Assembly (NCBI GenBank): GCA_019104865.1
Contig: JAHRWZ010000044.1
Span: forward strand, 1 to 64,000
Length of the DNA: 64,000 nt
Source: Castellaniella sp.
GTDB taxonomy: Bacteria; Pseudomonadota; Gammaproteobacteria; Burkholderiales; Burkholderiaceae_B
Direction: 5' to 3'
Below, piece by piece: positions 16,742 through 25,461 of this stretch. Under the pieces are notes generated by a model. That model did not search any database. It was not told the origin of the DNA and saw only the letters and a list, made by a program, of their open reading frames with translations. Within the stretch, counting starts at the first letter, position 1. Every line of letters starts with the position of its first letter. A program made the position numbers and the translations under genes.

Positions 16742-17136
16742 GCACCATGGAACAAGGCCGCACGGGCCGCATCTTTTATATCCGCATCCATCCCAACGAA
16801 GATCTCGTGCAAAGCCTGGAAAAGACCTTCATCGAGTCAGGATTGGCGCGTGCCATTGTCCGCAGCAGCGTCGGCAGCCTGGCGCACTGCAGCCTGAATC
16901 GCGGAACGCATGACACGCTCGAACTGGACGGGCCGGCGATCGAAATCCTCAACCTGACCGGGGAAATCCGAGGGGATGCGGCCGGTCGGCCAGTCGCCCA
17001 TGTGACGGGCACCGTCATGGACATGCAGGGGGCGTTCTACGCGGGCCGCTTCATCAGCGGGCGCAATCCGGCCTGCATGACCGTCGAGGTCGTCCTCGAA
17101 GAATGGATCGTCGAGCAGATCGTATCGCTGGACTAA
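16738..17136 (+). CDS. PCC-domain (DUF296) protein, degenerate partner
   Basis: This 132-residue product is a second, shorter PCC/DUF296 protein: RIFYIRIHPNEDLVQSLEKT and IVRSSVGSLAHCSLNRG match the N-terminal strands and helix of the fold. At the positions where the upstream paralogue has HxH and GGH this one has His88-Val-Thr90 and Ala-Gly-Arg104, so the putative metal site is not conserved. The 4-bp overlap and unequal residues suggest that the two proteins form a mixed complex (PCC domains are usually trimers) with one catalytic-like and one structural or regulatory subunit. That is inference. Confidence 0.72.
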   Translation: MSTMEQGRTGRIFYIRIHPNEDLVQSLEKTFIESGLARAIVRSSVGSLAHCSLNRGTHDTLELDGPAIEILNLTGEIRGDAAGRPVAHVTGTVMDMQGAFYAGRFISGRNPACMTVEVVLEEWIVEQIVSLD

Positions 17137-17182
17137 GTCCGGGCTGCGTGTATCGGACAGATGACAAGACAAGGAGACAGAC

Positions 17183-17977
17183 ATGAACGCAGGCAATGAA
17201 GATCGTGATGGCGTGGTAATGATCACCGGGGGGGCCTCCGGCATCGGCCTGGCGCTGGCGCAGGGGTTGCTGGACGAAGGTCGCAGGGTTTTGGCGCTGG
17301 ACGTGCAGCAAGACCGGGTCGATGCGGCAAGGGTGACTCTAAGGACACAGCATCCCGCACAGCTCATGCTCGATGCGGTGGATGTTACGGATGAATCCGG
17401 GGTGGAACGGGTAGTGGCCGCCTGCGAGAACAATTTCGGCCCTGTCGTCGGGCTTGTCAATTCGGCGGGTATTGCCACTGAAAAGGCCTGCCTGGATACC
17501 GACGTGGCGACGTTTCGCCGGATCCTGGACGTCAATGTGATCGGTTCCTTCATCACGGCCCGGGCGGTCGCGCACCGCATGCGGTCGCGTGGCACCGGGG
17601 CGATCGTGCATATCGCGTCGGTATCCGGCATGCGCGGCAACTACGGGCGGGTGGCCTACGGATCGTCCAAAGGGGCCGTCATCAACATGACGCAGGTCAT
17701 GGCTGTGGAACTGGCGCAGTACGGCATCCGCGTCAATGCCGTTGCCCCCGGCCCCATCGAAACGCCCCTGACGAAGGTCGTGCACACGGAAGCCGCGCGC
17801 CATCACTGGATCAATGCCGTGGCCTTGCGGCGTTATGGCCAGGCCCACGAGTTGTGCGGTACGGTCAGCTGGCTGCTGAACGAGGCCGCATCCAGCTATG
17901 TCACAGGCCAGGTCATCGCCGTGGATGGCGGCTTCACGTCGATGGGTTTGCCCCTGCCCGAAGCGCTTCGGGCTTAG
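17183..17977 (+). CDS. Short-chain dehydrogenase/reductase (SDR)
   Basis: The 264-residue classical SDR has the cofactor loop TGGASGIGLALAQGLLDEG, then VNSAGIA in the NAG position, catalytic serine in VHIASVSGMRGNYG and YGSSK as the Tyr-x-x-x-Lys pair. It ends in the usual AVDGGF loop. AAGGAG precedes the ATG. An acidic residue after the second strand (LALDVQQ) favours NAD(H) over NADP(H). It closes the plus-strand operon and could make the 3-keto group that the thiolase cleaves, but the substrate is unknown. Confidence 0.87.
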   Translation: MNAGNEDRDGVVMITGGASGIGLALAQGLLDEGRRVLALDVQQDRVDAARVTLRTQHPAQLMLDAVDVTDESGVERVVAACENNFGPVVGLVNSAGIATEKACLDTDVATFRRILDVNVIGSFITARAVAHRMRSRGTGAIVHIASVSGMRGNYGRVAYGSSKGAVINMTQVMAVELAQYGIRVNAVAPGPIETPLTKVVHTEAARHHWINAVALRRYGQAHELCGTVSWLLNEAASSYVTGQVIAVDGGFTSMGLPLPEALRA

Positions 17978-18053
17978 TGCTCTGTTCGGCTAATCCGGAC
18001 AGGACACTCGGCAGGGCCGTGATGCGGTGTGCGCCACATCACGGTGGCCAACA

Positions 18054-19238
18054 TCACTGCATGCTTTCTTCGGCTTCGTCGCGGTGCACGTCGTGCGTCA
18101 CGAACCCGGTCGCGTTGTCAGGCATCGACAGGTAATGTGGATGCGCCAGCGTCTTGCGGATGTCCTGCAGTCCGGTCGCCCAATGTTCGCGCATCGTCGC
18201 CGGGCCAAACTGGAAATCGCGGAAATGCTGCTCGTAGGGCTTGTCGCGGTAGATCAGGTGGATCACGTTGCTGCGCGCGCTGCAGGCCAGCCCCTCTGCC
18301 TGCCGGCATGCCGGGTCGCTCTCGCGCAATTCGGCCGGGACCTGATCCAATACCTGGCGCAGCAGCCGCTGCATCTTCCGGTGGGCGCGCATTTCGTCGG
18401 TGACAAACCGGGTCCGACTGGAATACCGGATGTCCTGGACGCGGTCGCCTACTTCGCTCATGCCGCGGGGCGCCGGGCCGCGCGCCGACCACAGGTCCAC
18501 TTGAAACACCAGGGTGTCGCGTTCCGGACATTGCTGCAGAACCTTGGACAGCGGCGTGTTGGACACCAGTCCGCCGTCCCAATAATACTCACCGTCGATC
18601 TCGATGGCCGGGAAGGCCGGGGGCAGCGCGCCGGAGGCCATGAAGTGTTCGGCCCTCAGGCGGATCTTGCGATTGTCGAAATAGACAAAATTGCCCGTGC
18701 GCACGTTCACGGCGCCGACCGAGACGTGCAGCCCGCTGTCGTTGATGCGGTCGAAGTCGCAGAGGGCCTCCAGCGTGTCCTTCAGGGGGCGCGTGTCATA
18801 GTGGCCGACGCAGGTCGGGTCCAGGGTGGGCGACAGGACGGCGGGTGGAAAGCGGGGATGAAAGAAGCCTTTCTGCCCGAGCATCACCGCGCTGCTGGCG
18901 TGGACGGTGCCCAGGAATTGACGGGCCAGATCGTTGACTTGAAAGAGGCTTTGCTCCATCAGGGCATTGGAGCCGGGGCCGGCATAGGGTTGGCAGATCG
19001 TGTCCCAGAATTCGTGCAGGCGTTCCACCCGCTTTTCGAGCGGATTGCCGGCGATGATGGCTGCGTTCAGTGCACCGATGGAGATGCCGGCCAGGTCCGT
19101 CAGGTTGATGCCGGCTTCATTCAGCCCCTCGAAGACACCGGCCTGATAGGCGCCAAGCGCGCCGCCGCCTTGCAGCACCAGAGCGCGGACATCGTAGGCT
19201 TGGAGAGCAGCCTGGATACGGGATTCAGTCTTGGGCAT
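18054..19238 (-). CDS. Patatin-like phospholipase family protein
   Basis: The 394-residue protein has the patatin oxyanion loop LQGGGALGAYQAG (residues 22-34), the nucleophile elbow GISIGALN with Ser53, and the catalytic aspartate motif in YYWDGGLVSNTPL. Patatin enzymes are Ser-Asp dyad acyl hydrolases acting on phospholipids or other acyl esters. A C-terminal DUF3734-like part (ARSNVIHLIYRDKPYEQHFRDF) is common in proteobacterial homologues. No signal peptide is seen, so it is probably cytoplasmic or membrane-associated. Its start overlaps the end of the LysR gene by 14 bp, so the two are co-transcribed. Confidence 0.85.
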   Translation of the reverse strand: MPKTESRIQAALQAYDVRALVLQGGGALGAYQAGVFEGLNEAGINLTDLAGISIGALNAAIIAGNPLEKRVERLHEFWDTICQPYAGPGSNALMEQSLFQVNDLARQFLGTVHASSAVMLGQKGFFHPRFPPAVLSPTLDPTCVGHYDTRPLKDTLEALCDFDRINDSGLHVSVGAVNVRTGNFVYFDNRKIRLRAEHFMASGALPPAFPAIEIDGEYYWDGGLVSNTPLSKVLQQCPERDTLVFQVDLWSARGPAPRGMSEVGDRVQDIRYSSRTRFVTDEMRAHRKMQRLLRQVLDQVPAELRESDPACRQAEGLACSARSNVIHLIYRDKPYEQHFRDFQFGPATMREHWATGLQDIRKTLAHPHYLSMPDNATGFVTHDVHRDEAEESMQ

Positions 19239-20124
19239 GGGGGTCGGCCTCCAGGGAATGCAGGAACGCTTCGATCAGCGTACCGCGATATCGGCTGCGG
19301 TGCAGCACGATGGACAGGCGCCGGTCCAGATTCAGAAAGGGTGTGCGCAGCACCCGGAGCCGGCCGGTGGCCACGGCGTCCAGGGTCGCGGCGTAGGGCA
19401 GGCAGGCGATCCCCAGACCGGCGATGACCGCCTGCTTGATGGCTTCGATCTGACCCAGTTCAAGCAGAATGCGGCCAGGCGGCAGCGCGGTCAGCGCCTG
19501 TTCGCTGAGGCTGCGCGTGGCCGAGCCGCGCTCGCGCAGGATCCAGTGGGCACCCGCGAAATCTTGGATCCGCAGCCGGGGCAACCGGGCCAGCGGATGG
19601 GAAGGTGCGGCGCAGACCACCAACGCGTCGCTGCGCCAGGGCCGTGTTTCCAGCTGGGCATGGTGCACCGGCCCTTCAACGCAGGCCACGTCGATCGTGT
19701 GATCGAGCAGCATGCCCGTGATGGCGCGGGTATTGTCCACGGTCAGGCGCAGTGCCACCTGGGGGTGCCGGGCGACGATGGGGCCCAGCAGTTCCCCGAC
19801 CAGGTAGTTGCCCACCGTGTTGCTGGCGCCGATGCGCAGTTCGCCGCTCAGGGCGCCCTGGGCGTCCGGGTGCTGGCGCTGCATGTCCTGCAGCCGCTCC
19901 AGGATCTCGTGGGCGCGGGGCAGCTGTTCGGCGCCCTGGGCGTTCAGGTGCAGGCGGCCGCGCTCGCGGTCGAACAGGGTGCTGCCCAGCTGTCGTTCCA
20001 GTTCGCTCAGCGCCATGCTGACGGCTGGTTGCGTCAGGGACAACTGCTCGGCGGCGCGGCGCACGCTGCCGGTCGAGGCGACGGCATGGAAAACTTCAAG
20101 CTGGCGGATGCTGAGACCGAGCAT
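19225..20124 (-). CDS. LysR-family transcriptional regulator next to yeiH
   Basis: This 299-residue LysR regulator has an N-terminal winged helix (residues 4-62; TGSVRRAAEQLSLTQPAVSM is the helix-turn-helix) and a periplasmic-binding-protein-like effector domain (LRIGASNTVGNYLVGELLGP). It resembles the CysB/CysL-like regulators that accompany YeiH exporters. The divergent yeiH gene is its likely target, through T-N11-A sites in the gap (TCAATTTTATTGA at 20145-20157). Overlap with the patatin gene suggests co-transcription. The effector is not known. Confidence 0.85.
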   Translation of the reverse strand: MLGLSIRQLEVFHAVASTGSVRRAAEQLSLTQPAVSMALSELERQLGSTLFDRERGRLHLNAQGAEQLPRAHEILERLQDMQRQHPDAQGALSGELRIGASNTVGNYLVGELLGPIVARHPQVALRLTVDNTRAITGMLLDHTIDVACVEGPVHHAQLETRPWRSDALVVCAAPSHPLARLPRLRIQDFAGAHWILRERGSATRSLSEQALTALPPGRILLELGQIEAIKQAVIAGLGIACLPYAATLDAVATGRLRVLRTPFLNLDRRLSIVLHRSRYRGTLIEAFLHSLEADPHAQD

Positions 20125-20144
20125 TGGATGAATGCCTCAATGAT

Positions 20145-20189
20145 TCAATTTTATTGATACTAACACTCATAATTACTGAATTTATTGAT
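20145..20189. promoter_or_regulatory. Candidate LysR binding region
   Basis: TCAATTTTATTGA (20145-20157) is a perfect inverted repeat with T-N11-A geometry, the general LysR box. The word TTTATTGAT is repeated at 20150-20158 and 20181-20189, 31 bp apart or about three helical turns, in the A+T-rich gap between lysR and yeiH. LysR tetramers typically contact two such sites. That this regulator binds here is inferred from position. Confidence 0.5.
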
Positions 20190-20242
20190 CGGCTGTGCAT
20201 CACTAGAATGCCTGTGATCCTATTCACCTCTTGCTGTACTCC

Positions 20243-21310
20243 ATGTTGCCGATCTCCGCCGTTCCCCATCCTTTGCCGGCCCAGGGCCGCATGGACGCCC
20301 GTTCCGGGCTGGATAATCCGCCGCGCGCGCCCTCACGTTGGTATGGCGTGCTGCTGGCTGCCGGCCTGGGCGTGGTGGCCTGGGAACTGGGGCATTGGCT
20401 GCCGCTGATCGGCGGGCCCGTCATGGGAATCGTCTTGGGAATGCTATGGCGCAATCTGCTGGGCGTTTCACCGGTATTCGTGCCGGGCATCACTTACAGC
20501 AGCCGCCAGGTCCTCAAATGGTCGATCATCGGCCTGGGGTTCGGGCTGAGCCTGGGGCAGGTGGTGCAGACAGGGGCCTCGTCGCTGGCCGTGACGCTGG
20601 TGACGCTGACCGTGGCGTTCGTCTCGGCCTGGCTGCTAGGGCGCTGGTTGGGGCTCGATGGGCATCTGCGCACGCTGATCGGCGTGGGGACCGCCATCTG
20701 CGGGGGCTCGGCCATCGCCGCCGCGGCCCCCATCATCAAGCCAGACGATCACGACACCGCGCTGGCGATTTCCACTATTTTCCTGTTCAATGTGGTCGCG
20801 GTGCTGGTGTTTCCGCCGCTGGGCCACTGGATGGGCCTGAGCGATACGGGTTTCGGTCTGTGGGCTGGCACGGCGATCAATGACACGTCGTCCGTCGTAG
20901 CGGCGGGCTACAGCTACAGTACCGCGGCGGGCGACATCGCCACGATCGTGAAGCTGACACGTGCCACCCTGATCATCCCGGTCTGCATCGGGTTGGCGCT
21001 GTGGACGGCCTGGCGCGCCCGCCATGCGGAAACCCGGGTGTCGCTGGCGCGGATCTTCCCCTGGTTCATCCTGTGGTTTCTGGTGGCATCCGGTATCCGC
21101 ACACTGGATCTGGTGCCGGCGTTCCTGCTGGAACCATTGCACCTGGGGTCGCAGTTCCTGATCATCATGGCGCTGACTGCGATCGGCCTGTCGTCGGATT
21201 TACGCCGCATGGCACTGGCGGGTGCCCGCCCGATCCTTCTGGGGTTGGGGGTCTGGGCGGCGGTGTCGGTCAGCAGCCTGGGGGTTCAGTCCCTGATGGG
21301 CAGCCTGTGA
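20243..21310 (+). CDS. yeiH: YeiH/UPF0324 family putative sulfate exporter
   Basis: The protein has about ten membrane helices of the YeiH family (Cons_hypoth698): GPVMGIVLGMLWRNLLGVSP, TYSSRQVLKWSIIGLGFGLS, GTAICGGSAIAAAAPIIKPD and AINDTSSVVAAGYSYSTAAG are the conserved segments. Members near LysR genes are usually described as putative sulfate or sulfur-anion exporters, but direct transport proof is rare. The first codon is unsure: ATG 20243 is used, TTG 20231 and ATG 20291 are possible and none has a strong ribosome binding site. It is divergent from lysR. Confidence 0.83.
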   Translation: MLPISAVPHPLPAQGRMDARSGLDNPPRAPSRWYGVLLAAGLGVVAWELGHWLPLIGGPVMGIVLGMLWRNLLGVSPVFVPGITYSSRQVLKWSIIGLGFGLSLGQVVQTGASSLAVTLVTLTVAFVSAWLLGRWLGLDGHLRTLIGVGTAICGGSAIAAAAPIIKPDDHDTALAISTIFLFNVVAVLVFPPLGHWMGLSDTGFGLWAGTAINDTSSVVAAGYSYSTAAGDIATIVKLTRATLIIPVCIGLALWTAWRARHAETRVSLARIFPWFILWFLVASGIRTLDLVPAFLLEPLHLGSQFLIIMALTAIGLSSDLRRMALAGARPILLGLGVWAAVSVSSLGVQSLMGSL

Positions 21311-21340
21311 AAAAGCGCAGCCTGGGTCAGAGTCGGGTTC

Positions 21341-21727
21341 TTACAGCATCGAGAACCAGGAACCGGAATTCTTGGTGATCGCCACACCGATGATGTAGAC
21401 GAAGATCAGCACGGCGATCAGGGCGGCGGTCAGCCGCCCGCGCGTCGTGTGGCCGCGCTTGATGGCGACCGTGCCCACGCCGATATAGGCGATCAGCAGC
21501 ACGATCTTGGTCAGGATCCAGGGCTGGTTGGGGCCGATCATGGCCGCCAGTATCATGCCGCAGGTCAGCAGCACCGTATCGACGACGTGCGGCAGGATGC
21601 GCACCAGTTTGTGCTGCAGCAGGCCGGACCCGGTCACCGACCAGTAGGCGCGGATGACGAACAGGGTGATGCTGAGCCCGACAGCCGTCATGTGCAGGTG
21701 CTTGATGGGCAGATAGTATTCGTACAT
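21341..21727 (-). CDS. SirB2-family membrane protein
   Basis: The 128-residue product (MYEYYLPIKHLHMTAVGLSI) has four hydrophobic helices and matches the SirB (invasion gene expression up-regulator) family, whose molecular function is still unknown. A much longer open frame extends upstream, but the conserved part starts at 21727 and the upstream residues are unlike a protein. It is convergent with yeiH with a 30-bp gap and stands alone. Nothing else recognisable lies in the 190 bp separating it from the next gene. Confidence 0.8.
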   Translation of the reverse strand: MYEYYLPIKHLHMTAVGLSITLFVIRAYWSVTGSGLLQHKLVRILPHVVDTVLLTCGMILAAMIGPNQPWILTKIVLLIAYIGVGTVAIKRGHTTRGRLTAALIAVLIFVYIIGVAITKNSGSWFSML

Positions 21728-21917
21728 GGGTTTGACGGCGAGGGGAATTGTGGGAATGGCCGGATGACCGGTCCGATGGCGGGCGCACGGGTATCCGGGC
21801 CGCGCCCAGTGTAATCCATCCCGGGCGTGGAACACGGGTATACCCTTGTTCCATACCTCGGTTTGCCAAGGGCGGGGACGTTGAATCGCCTTGGGCGGAC
21901 CGAGGGGTCGTGACGAA

Positions 21918-23714
21918 TCAGCTGGCCGCGATGGGTGATAACCGCCAGCCGCCGCCTTCGCCCTGCAGCACCAGCTCGGCACCATGGTGGCGGCGCAGCG
22001 TGCTGCGATGGCCCACGCTGACGATGCGGGTTGCCGGCAGTTGTTCGCGCAGCAGGCGGTACATGGCGTCCTCCAGGCCCTCGTCCATCGCCGATGTCGC
22101 TTCGTCCAGGAACGCCGCATCCGGGCGCGCGATCAGCAGGCGGCCGAATCCCAGGCGTTGCTGTTCGCCGAGCGACAGGATCCGGCTCCAGTCGTCCTGC
22201 ACATCGAGCTTGTCATGCAGATGGCCCAGGTGCACCAGATCCAGAATGGCTTCGTCCTGCCCGGGAGGGACCTGATCGACGGGGGCTGGATAGTGCAGTG
22301 CCTCGCGCAGTGTTCCCAGCGGCAGATAGGGTTTCTGCGCCAGGAACAGGGATGCGGACTCCGGGCGGATGATCTCGCCCGAGCCATAGGGCCAGATACC
22401 GGCGATCATGCGAAGCAGGGTCGTTTTGCCCGCCCCGGAGGGGCCGCGCACCAGCACCGGGCGCTCGGGGATGACCTCCATGTCCAGATCCTTCAACAAG
22501 GCGTAGCCGTCGGGGCGGCGGACGGTAACCCCTTGCAGGGCCAGGCGCCCGCCGTCCTGACGGGAATGCGGCAGGACCATGTCCCGGGCGCGGTCGATGG
22601 TTTCGTTGAAACCGGTCAGACGGTCCAGGGTGGCGCGATAGCTGGCGAAACTGTCGTACACGTTCCGGAAGAACGACAGGTTGGTTTGCAGTTGGCCGAA
22701 GGCCTGGGCGGTCTGAATCAGGTCGCCCAGACTGATCTGCTTGGAAAAGAACCGCGTGGCCTGGATGATGAAGGGAAAGACCACCGCCGTCTGGGTGACG
22801 ACGAAGTTGAAGCCCAGGAATTTCAGGGACCGGTAGATGATGTCCCAGGCGTTGCCGATGACGGCCGCGAACCAGTTCCGCAGGGTATTGCCCTCGACGC
22901 GTTCACCGCGGTAGAAGGCGATGCTCTCGGCGTATTCGCGCACGCGCACCAGGGCGTAACGGTAATCGGCGTTCAGCTTTTCGTTCAGGAAGTTCAGGCG
23001 GATCAGCGGCTTGCCTATCCAGATGGCCAGCAGCGTCGCGATGAAGACATAGATGAAGACCAGGAACACCATGGCGCGCGGGATCTCGTATCCGAACACG
23101 GTCATGGGGCCTGACAGGTGCCAGAGGATGGCGGTGAAGGCGATGGTGGACACCGAGGCGTTGATGAGCCCCACCGCCAGGGTCATCGAGTTGGTGGCGA
23201 AACTGGTGATGTCCTGCTGGATCCGCTGGTCCGGGTTGTCGGCCAGGTGACTGAGCGATTGCGAGCGGTAGTACGCCTGCTGGTCCATCCAGTTCTTCAG
23301 CAGACGCTCATTGAGCCATTCCCGCCAGTGCACGACAAAAGCCTGCTGGACGTAGAAGTCGAACAGGGACCGCACCACGTGCACCGCCGCCAACAGCGCG
23401 AACAGCAGCATGGCGGCCCAGAAGCCGGGGGCGTTCAGCGCCTGCAGCGCGCTGTACATGGCGTTGTACCAGTTGGAAAACAGCACATCCAGGCGCACCG
23501 CGGCCAGTGTCAGCAGCAGGATCAGCGCGACGCCGGCCAGTGGTCGCCAGTTGCGGCGCGGCGAGAAAAATTCAGCGCTCAGGCGCCAGAACTGCTCGCC
23601 CCAGCGGGTGTAGCGTCTCAGGCCCCAGACGGTGATCACGCCGGCCAGTACCGTCAGGACATAGGCCTTGGCCAGCCACAGGCCGCTTTCGATCAGGAGG
23701 TCTTGCCATGCCAT
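21918..23714 (-). CDS. ABC transporter, fused SbmA/BacA-type membrane domain and ATPase
   Basis: The 598-residue half-transporter has six membrane helices (residues about 15-330) with the SbmA/BacA-like wording LFSNWYNAMYSALQALN and FVVHWREWLNERLLKNWM. The ATPase follows: Walker A GPSGAGKTTLL at 424-434, signature LSLGEQQRLGF near 514 and Walker B AAFLDEATS near 534. This is the YddA/ABCD-like family, which works as a homodimer. Known relatives move peptides, cobalamin or very-long-chain acyl compounds. The signature starts LSLGE rather than LSGGQ, as is usual for this family. It is transcribed alone. Confidence 0.87.
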   Translation of the reverse strand: MAWQDLLIESGLWLAKAYVLTVLAGVITVWGLRRYTRWGEQFWRLSAEFFSPRRNWRPLAGVALILLLTLAAVRLDVLFSNWYNAMYSALQALNAPGFWAAMLLFALLAAVHVVRSLFDFYVQQAFVVHWREWLNERLLKNWMDQQAYYRSQSLSHLADNPDQRIQQDITSFATNSMTLAVGLINASVSTIAFTAILWHLSGPMTVFGYEIPRAMVFLVFIYVFIATLLAIWIGKPLIRLNFLNEKLNADYRYALVRVREYAESIAFYRGERVEGNTLRNWFAAVIGNAWDIIYRSLKFLGFNFVVTQTAVVFPFIIQATRFFSKQISLGDLIQTAQAFGQLQTNLSFFRNVYDSFASYRATLDRLTGFNETIDRARDMVLPHSRQDGGRLALQGVTVRRPDGYALLKDLDMEVIPERPVLVRGPSGAGKTTLLRMIAGIWPYGSGEIIRPESASLFLAQKPYLPLGTLREALHYPAPVDQVPPGQDEAILDLVHLGHLHDKLDVQDDWSRILSLGEQQRLGFGRLLIARPDAAFLDEATSAMDEGLEDAMYRLLREQLPATRIVSVGHRSTLRRHHGAELVLQGEGGGWRLSPIAAS

Positions 23715-23862
23715 GGATTAGGGATCCTTGCAGAAGGTCGGCCCGCTGAGCGTGGGCCCGTGCGTGGGCATTTTAGGTTGGATGGCTGCGCAGGGGAAAG
23801 GTTTCCTGGATCGGGGACGCTGCCCAGCGAATCGAATCTCTAACATGGGGTGGATCGGCGGG

Positions 23863-25458
23863 TCACTCGTCGATCCGGTTCTTGAGTCCCAACCGCTTCG
23901 CCAGCTTGTGCAGGTTGCTGGCGTCCAGCCCCAGCGCGCGTGCGGCCTGGGCCCAGTTGTCGCCGGCCGCGACCAGCGCCTGGCGGATCGCCTGGCGCTG
24001 GCAGGCGTCCACGCTGGTGCGCAATAAGGGAATGTTCTCGATATCCAATGGCGGCATGTTCGCTGCATCCGCGCCGGCCAGCGCCCCGGGCGCCGATTCG
24101 CCAGGCGGCACGCCGGTTTTCGATAATGCCGCGGGCTGCGGCTCGATATCCAGATCCAGCAGCTCCGCTTCGATGGTCAGGACCTGGTCCCGGGACGCGC
24201 CTCGGCTGAGCATTTTCAGGGCAGCCCGGCTGATCACGTGTTCCAGCTCGCGCACGTTGCCCGGCCAGGGATACTGCTGCAGCGCTCGTTCGGCGCCGTA
24301 GGACAGGCGCACGCCACGCAGCCCCAGGCGGGCGCGGTTGAACTCCAGGAAATGCCCGGCCAGGATCTGGATGTCGCGGTCGCGCTCGCGCAGCGGCGGA
24401 ATGGGGATGGGGTAGACCGACAGGCGGTGGTACAGGTCAGCCCGAAAGAGCCCCGCCTGCGTGTTGGCCTTCAGATCGCGGTTCGTGGCGGCGATGATGC
24501 GCACGTCGGTCTTGATGACCTGGTCGGTGCCCAGCCGCTGGATCTCGCCGTTCTGCAGCACCCGCAGGAGCTTGGCCTGCAGGCTCAGGGGCAGTTCGCC
24601 CACCTCATCCAGGAACAAGGTGCCGCCCTGGGCTGCTTCGAAGCGCCCGGGCCGGTCCGATGTGGCGCCCGAGAAGGCACCCTTCACGTGGCCGAAAAGC
24701 TCGCTTTCGGCCAGGGACTCGGGCAGCGCCGCGCAGTTCACCTGGATCATGGTCTGCTGGCTGCGGCGCGAATGGCGGTGAAGTCGCCGCGCGAAGAGTT
24801 CCTTGCCTACGCCTGTTTCCCCCAGCAGCAGGATGGGCAGGTCCGAATCGGCGACCAGGTCCAGCTCGTGCAGCAGGGACTGGATGGCTTCGCTATGGCC
24901 CAGAATTTCCGTGACTTCGCCGATGCGTTCGATCCCCTGTTGTGAACTGCCCAATTGGCGTAGCTGTCTGTTCTCGCGTTCCATGTCGGTCATGCGCACG
25001 GCCGCCTGCAGGATCAGGCCCAGCCGCAGCAGCCGGGTGTGGGCCGCCTCGTCGAAGATGCCGGTGTTCAGGGCGTCGAGCGTCATGATGCCCCAGGGTC
25101 GGTCCTGATGGTAGAGCGTCATACCCATGCAGTCGTGCACCGGCAAGGGTAAGCCCTTGCGGTCGTCCAGCAGGCCATCGTACGGGTCGGGCAGCACGCT
25201 ACCCGGGTCGAACCAGGTGGGTTCGCGCCGTGACAGGATGGTGGCAAACCGTGGGTGCTGCCCGACGACGAAGCGCCTGCCGAGCGCTTCGTGCGCCAGA
25301 CCGGCGGCGGCCACCAGATGCAGCGTGTCGTTGCTGTCGAGCATCAGCAGGCCCACCGCATCGCAGGAGAAGGCCTGTCGGATCGTCGTGGCCGCGCGTT
25401 GCAGCCGGACGCCGTCGGGCAGGTCGGTCGCCAGATCAGTCAGAAGCTGTGTTTCCAT
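23863..25458 (-). CDS. norR: Nitric oxide-responsive sigma-54 activator NorR
   Basis: The protein has an N-terminal GAF domain (about residues 15-170) that in NorR holds a non-haem iron sensing NO. Then comes an AAA+ domain with Walker A GETGVGKELFARRLHRHS and Walker B GGTLFLDEVGE, and a C-terminal Fis-type helix-turn-helix (NWAQAARALGLDASNLHKLA). The sigma-54 contact loop reads GAFSGA rather than GAFTGA. The start at 25458 is preferred over 25476 because the latter would put a NorR box inside the coding sequence. It is divergent from norB, with three GGT-N7-ACC sites between them, the classic arrangement for NO detoxification control. Confidence 0.93.
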   Translation of the reverse strand: METQLLTDLATDLPDGVRLQRAATTIRQAFSCDAVGLLMLDSNDTLHLVAAAGLAHEALGRRFVVGQHPRFATILSRREPTWFDPGSVLPDPYDGLLDDRKGLPLPVHDCMGMTLYHQDRPWGIMTLDALNTGIFDEAAHTRLLRLGLILQAAVRMTDMERENRQLRQLGSSQQGIERIGEVTEILGHSEAIQSLLHELDLVADSDLPILLLGETGVGKELFARRLHRHSRRSQQTMIQVNCAALPESLAESELFGHVKGAFSGATSDRPGRFEAAQGGTLFLDEVGELPLSLQAKLLRVLQNGEIQRLGTDQVIKTDVRIIAATNRDLKANTQAGLFRADLYHRLSVYPIPIPPLRERDRDIQILAGHFLEFNRARLGLRGVRLSYGAERALQQYPWPGNVRELEHVISRAALKMLSRGASRDQVLTIEAELLDLDIEPQPAALSKTGVPPGESAPGALAGADAANMPPLDIENIPLLRTSVDACQRQAIRQALVAAGDNWAQAARALGLDASNLHKLAKRLGLKNRIDE

Positions 25459-25461
25459 AAA

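Noticed and set aside
21728..22120. N-terminal extension of the SirB2 frame
   Set aside because: The conserved SirB2 sequence starts at 21727 and the extension is unlike any family and overlaps the ABC transporter gene.
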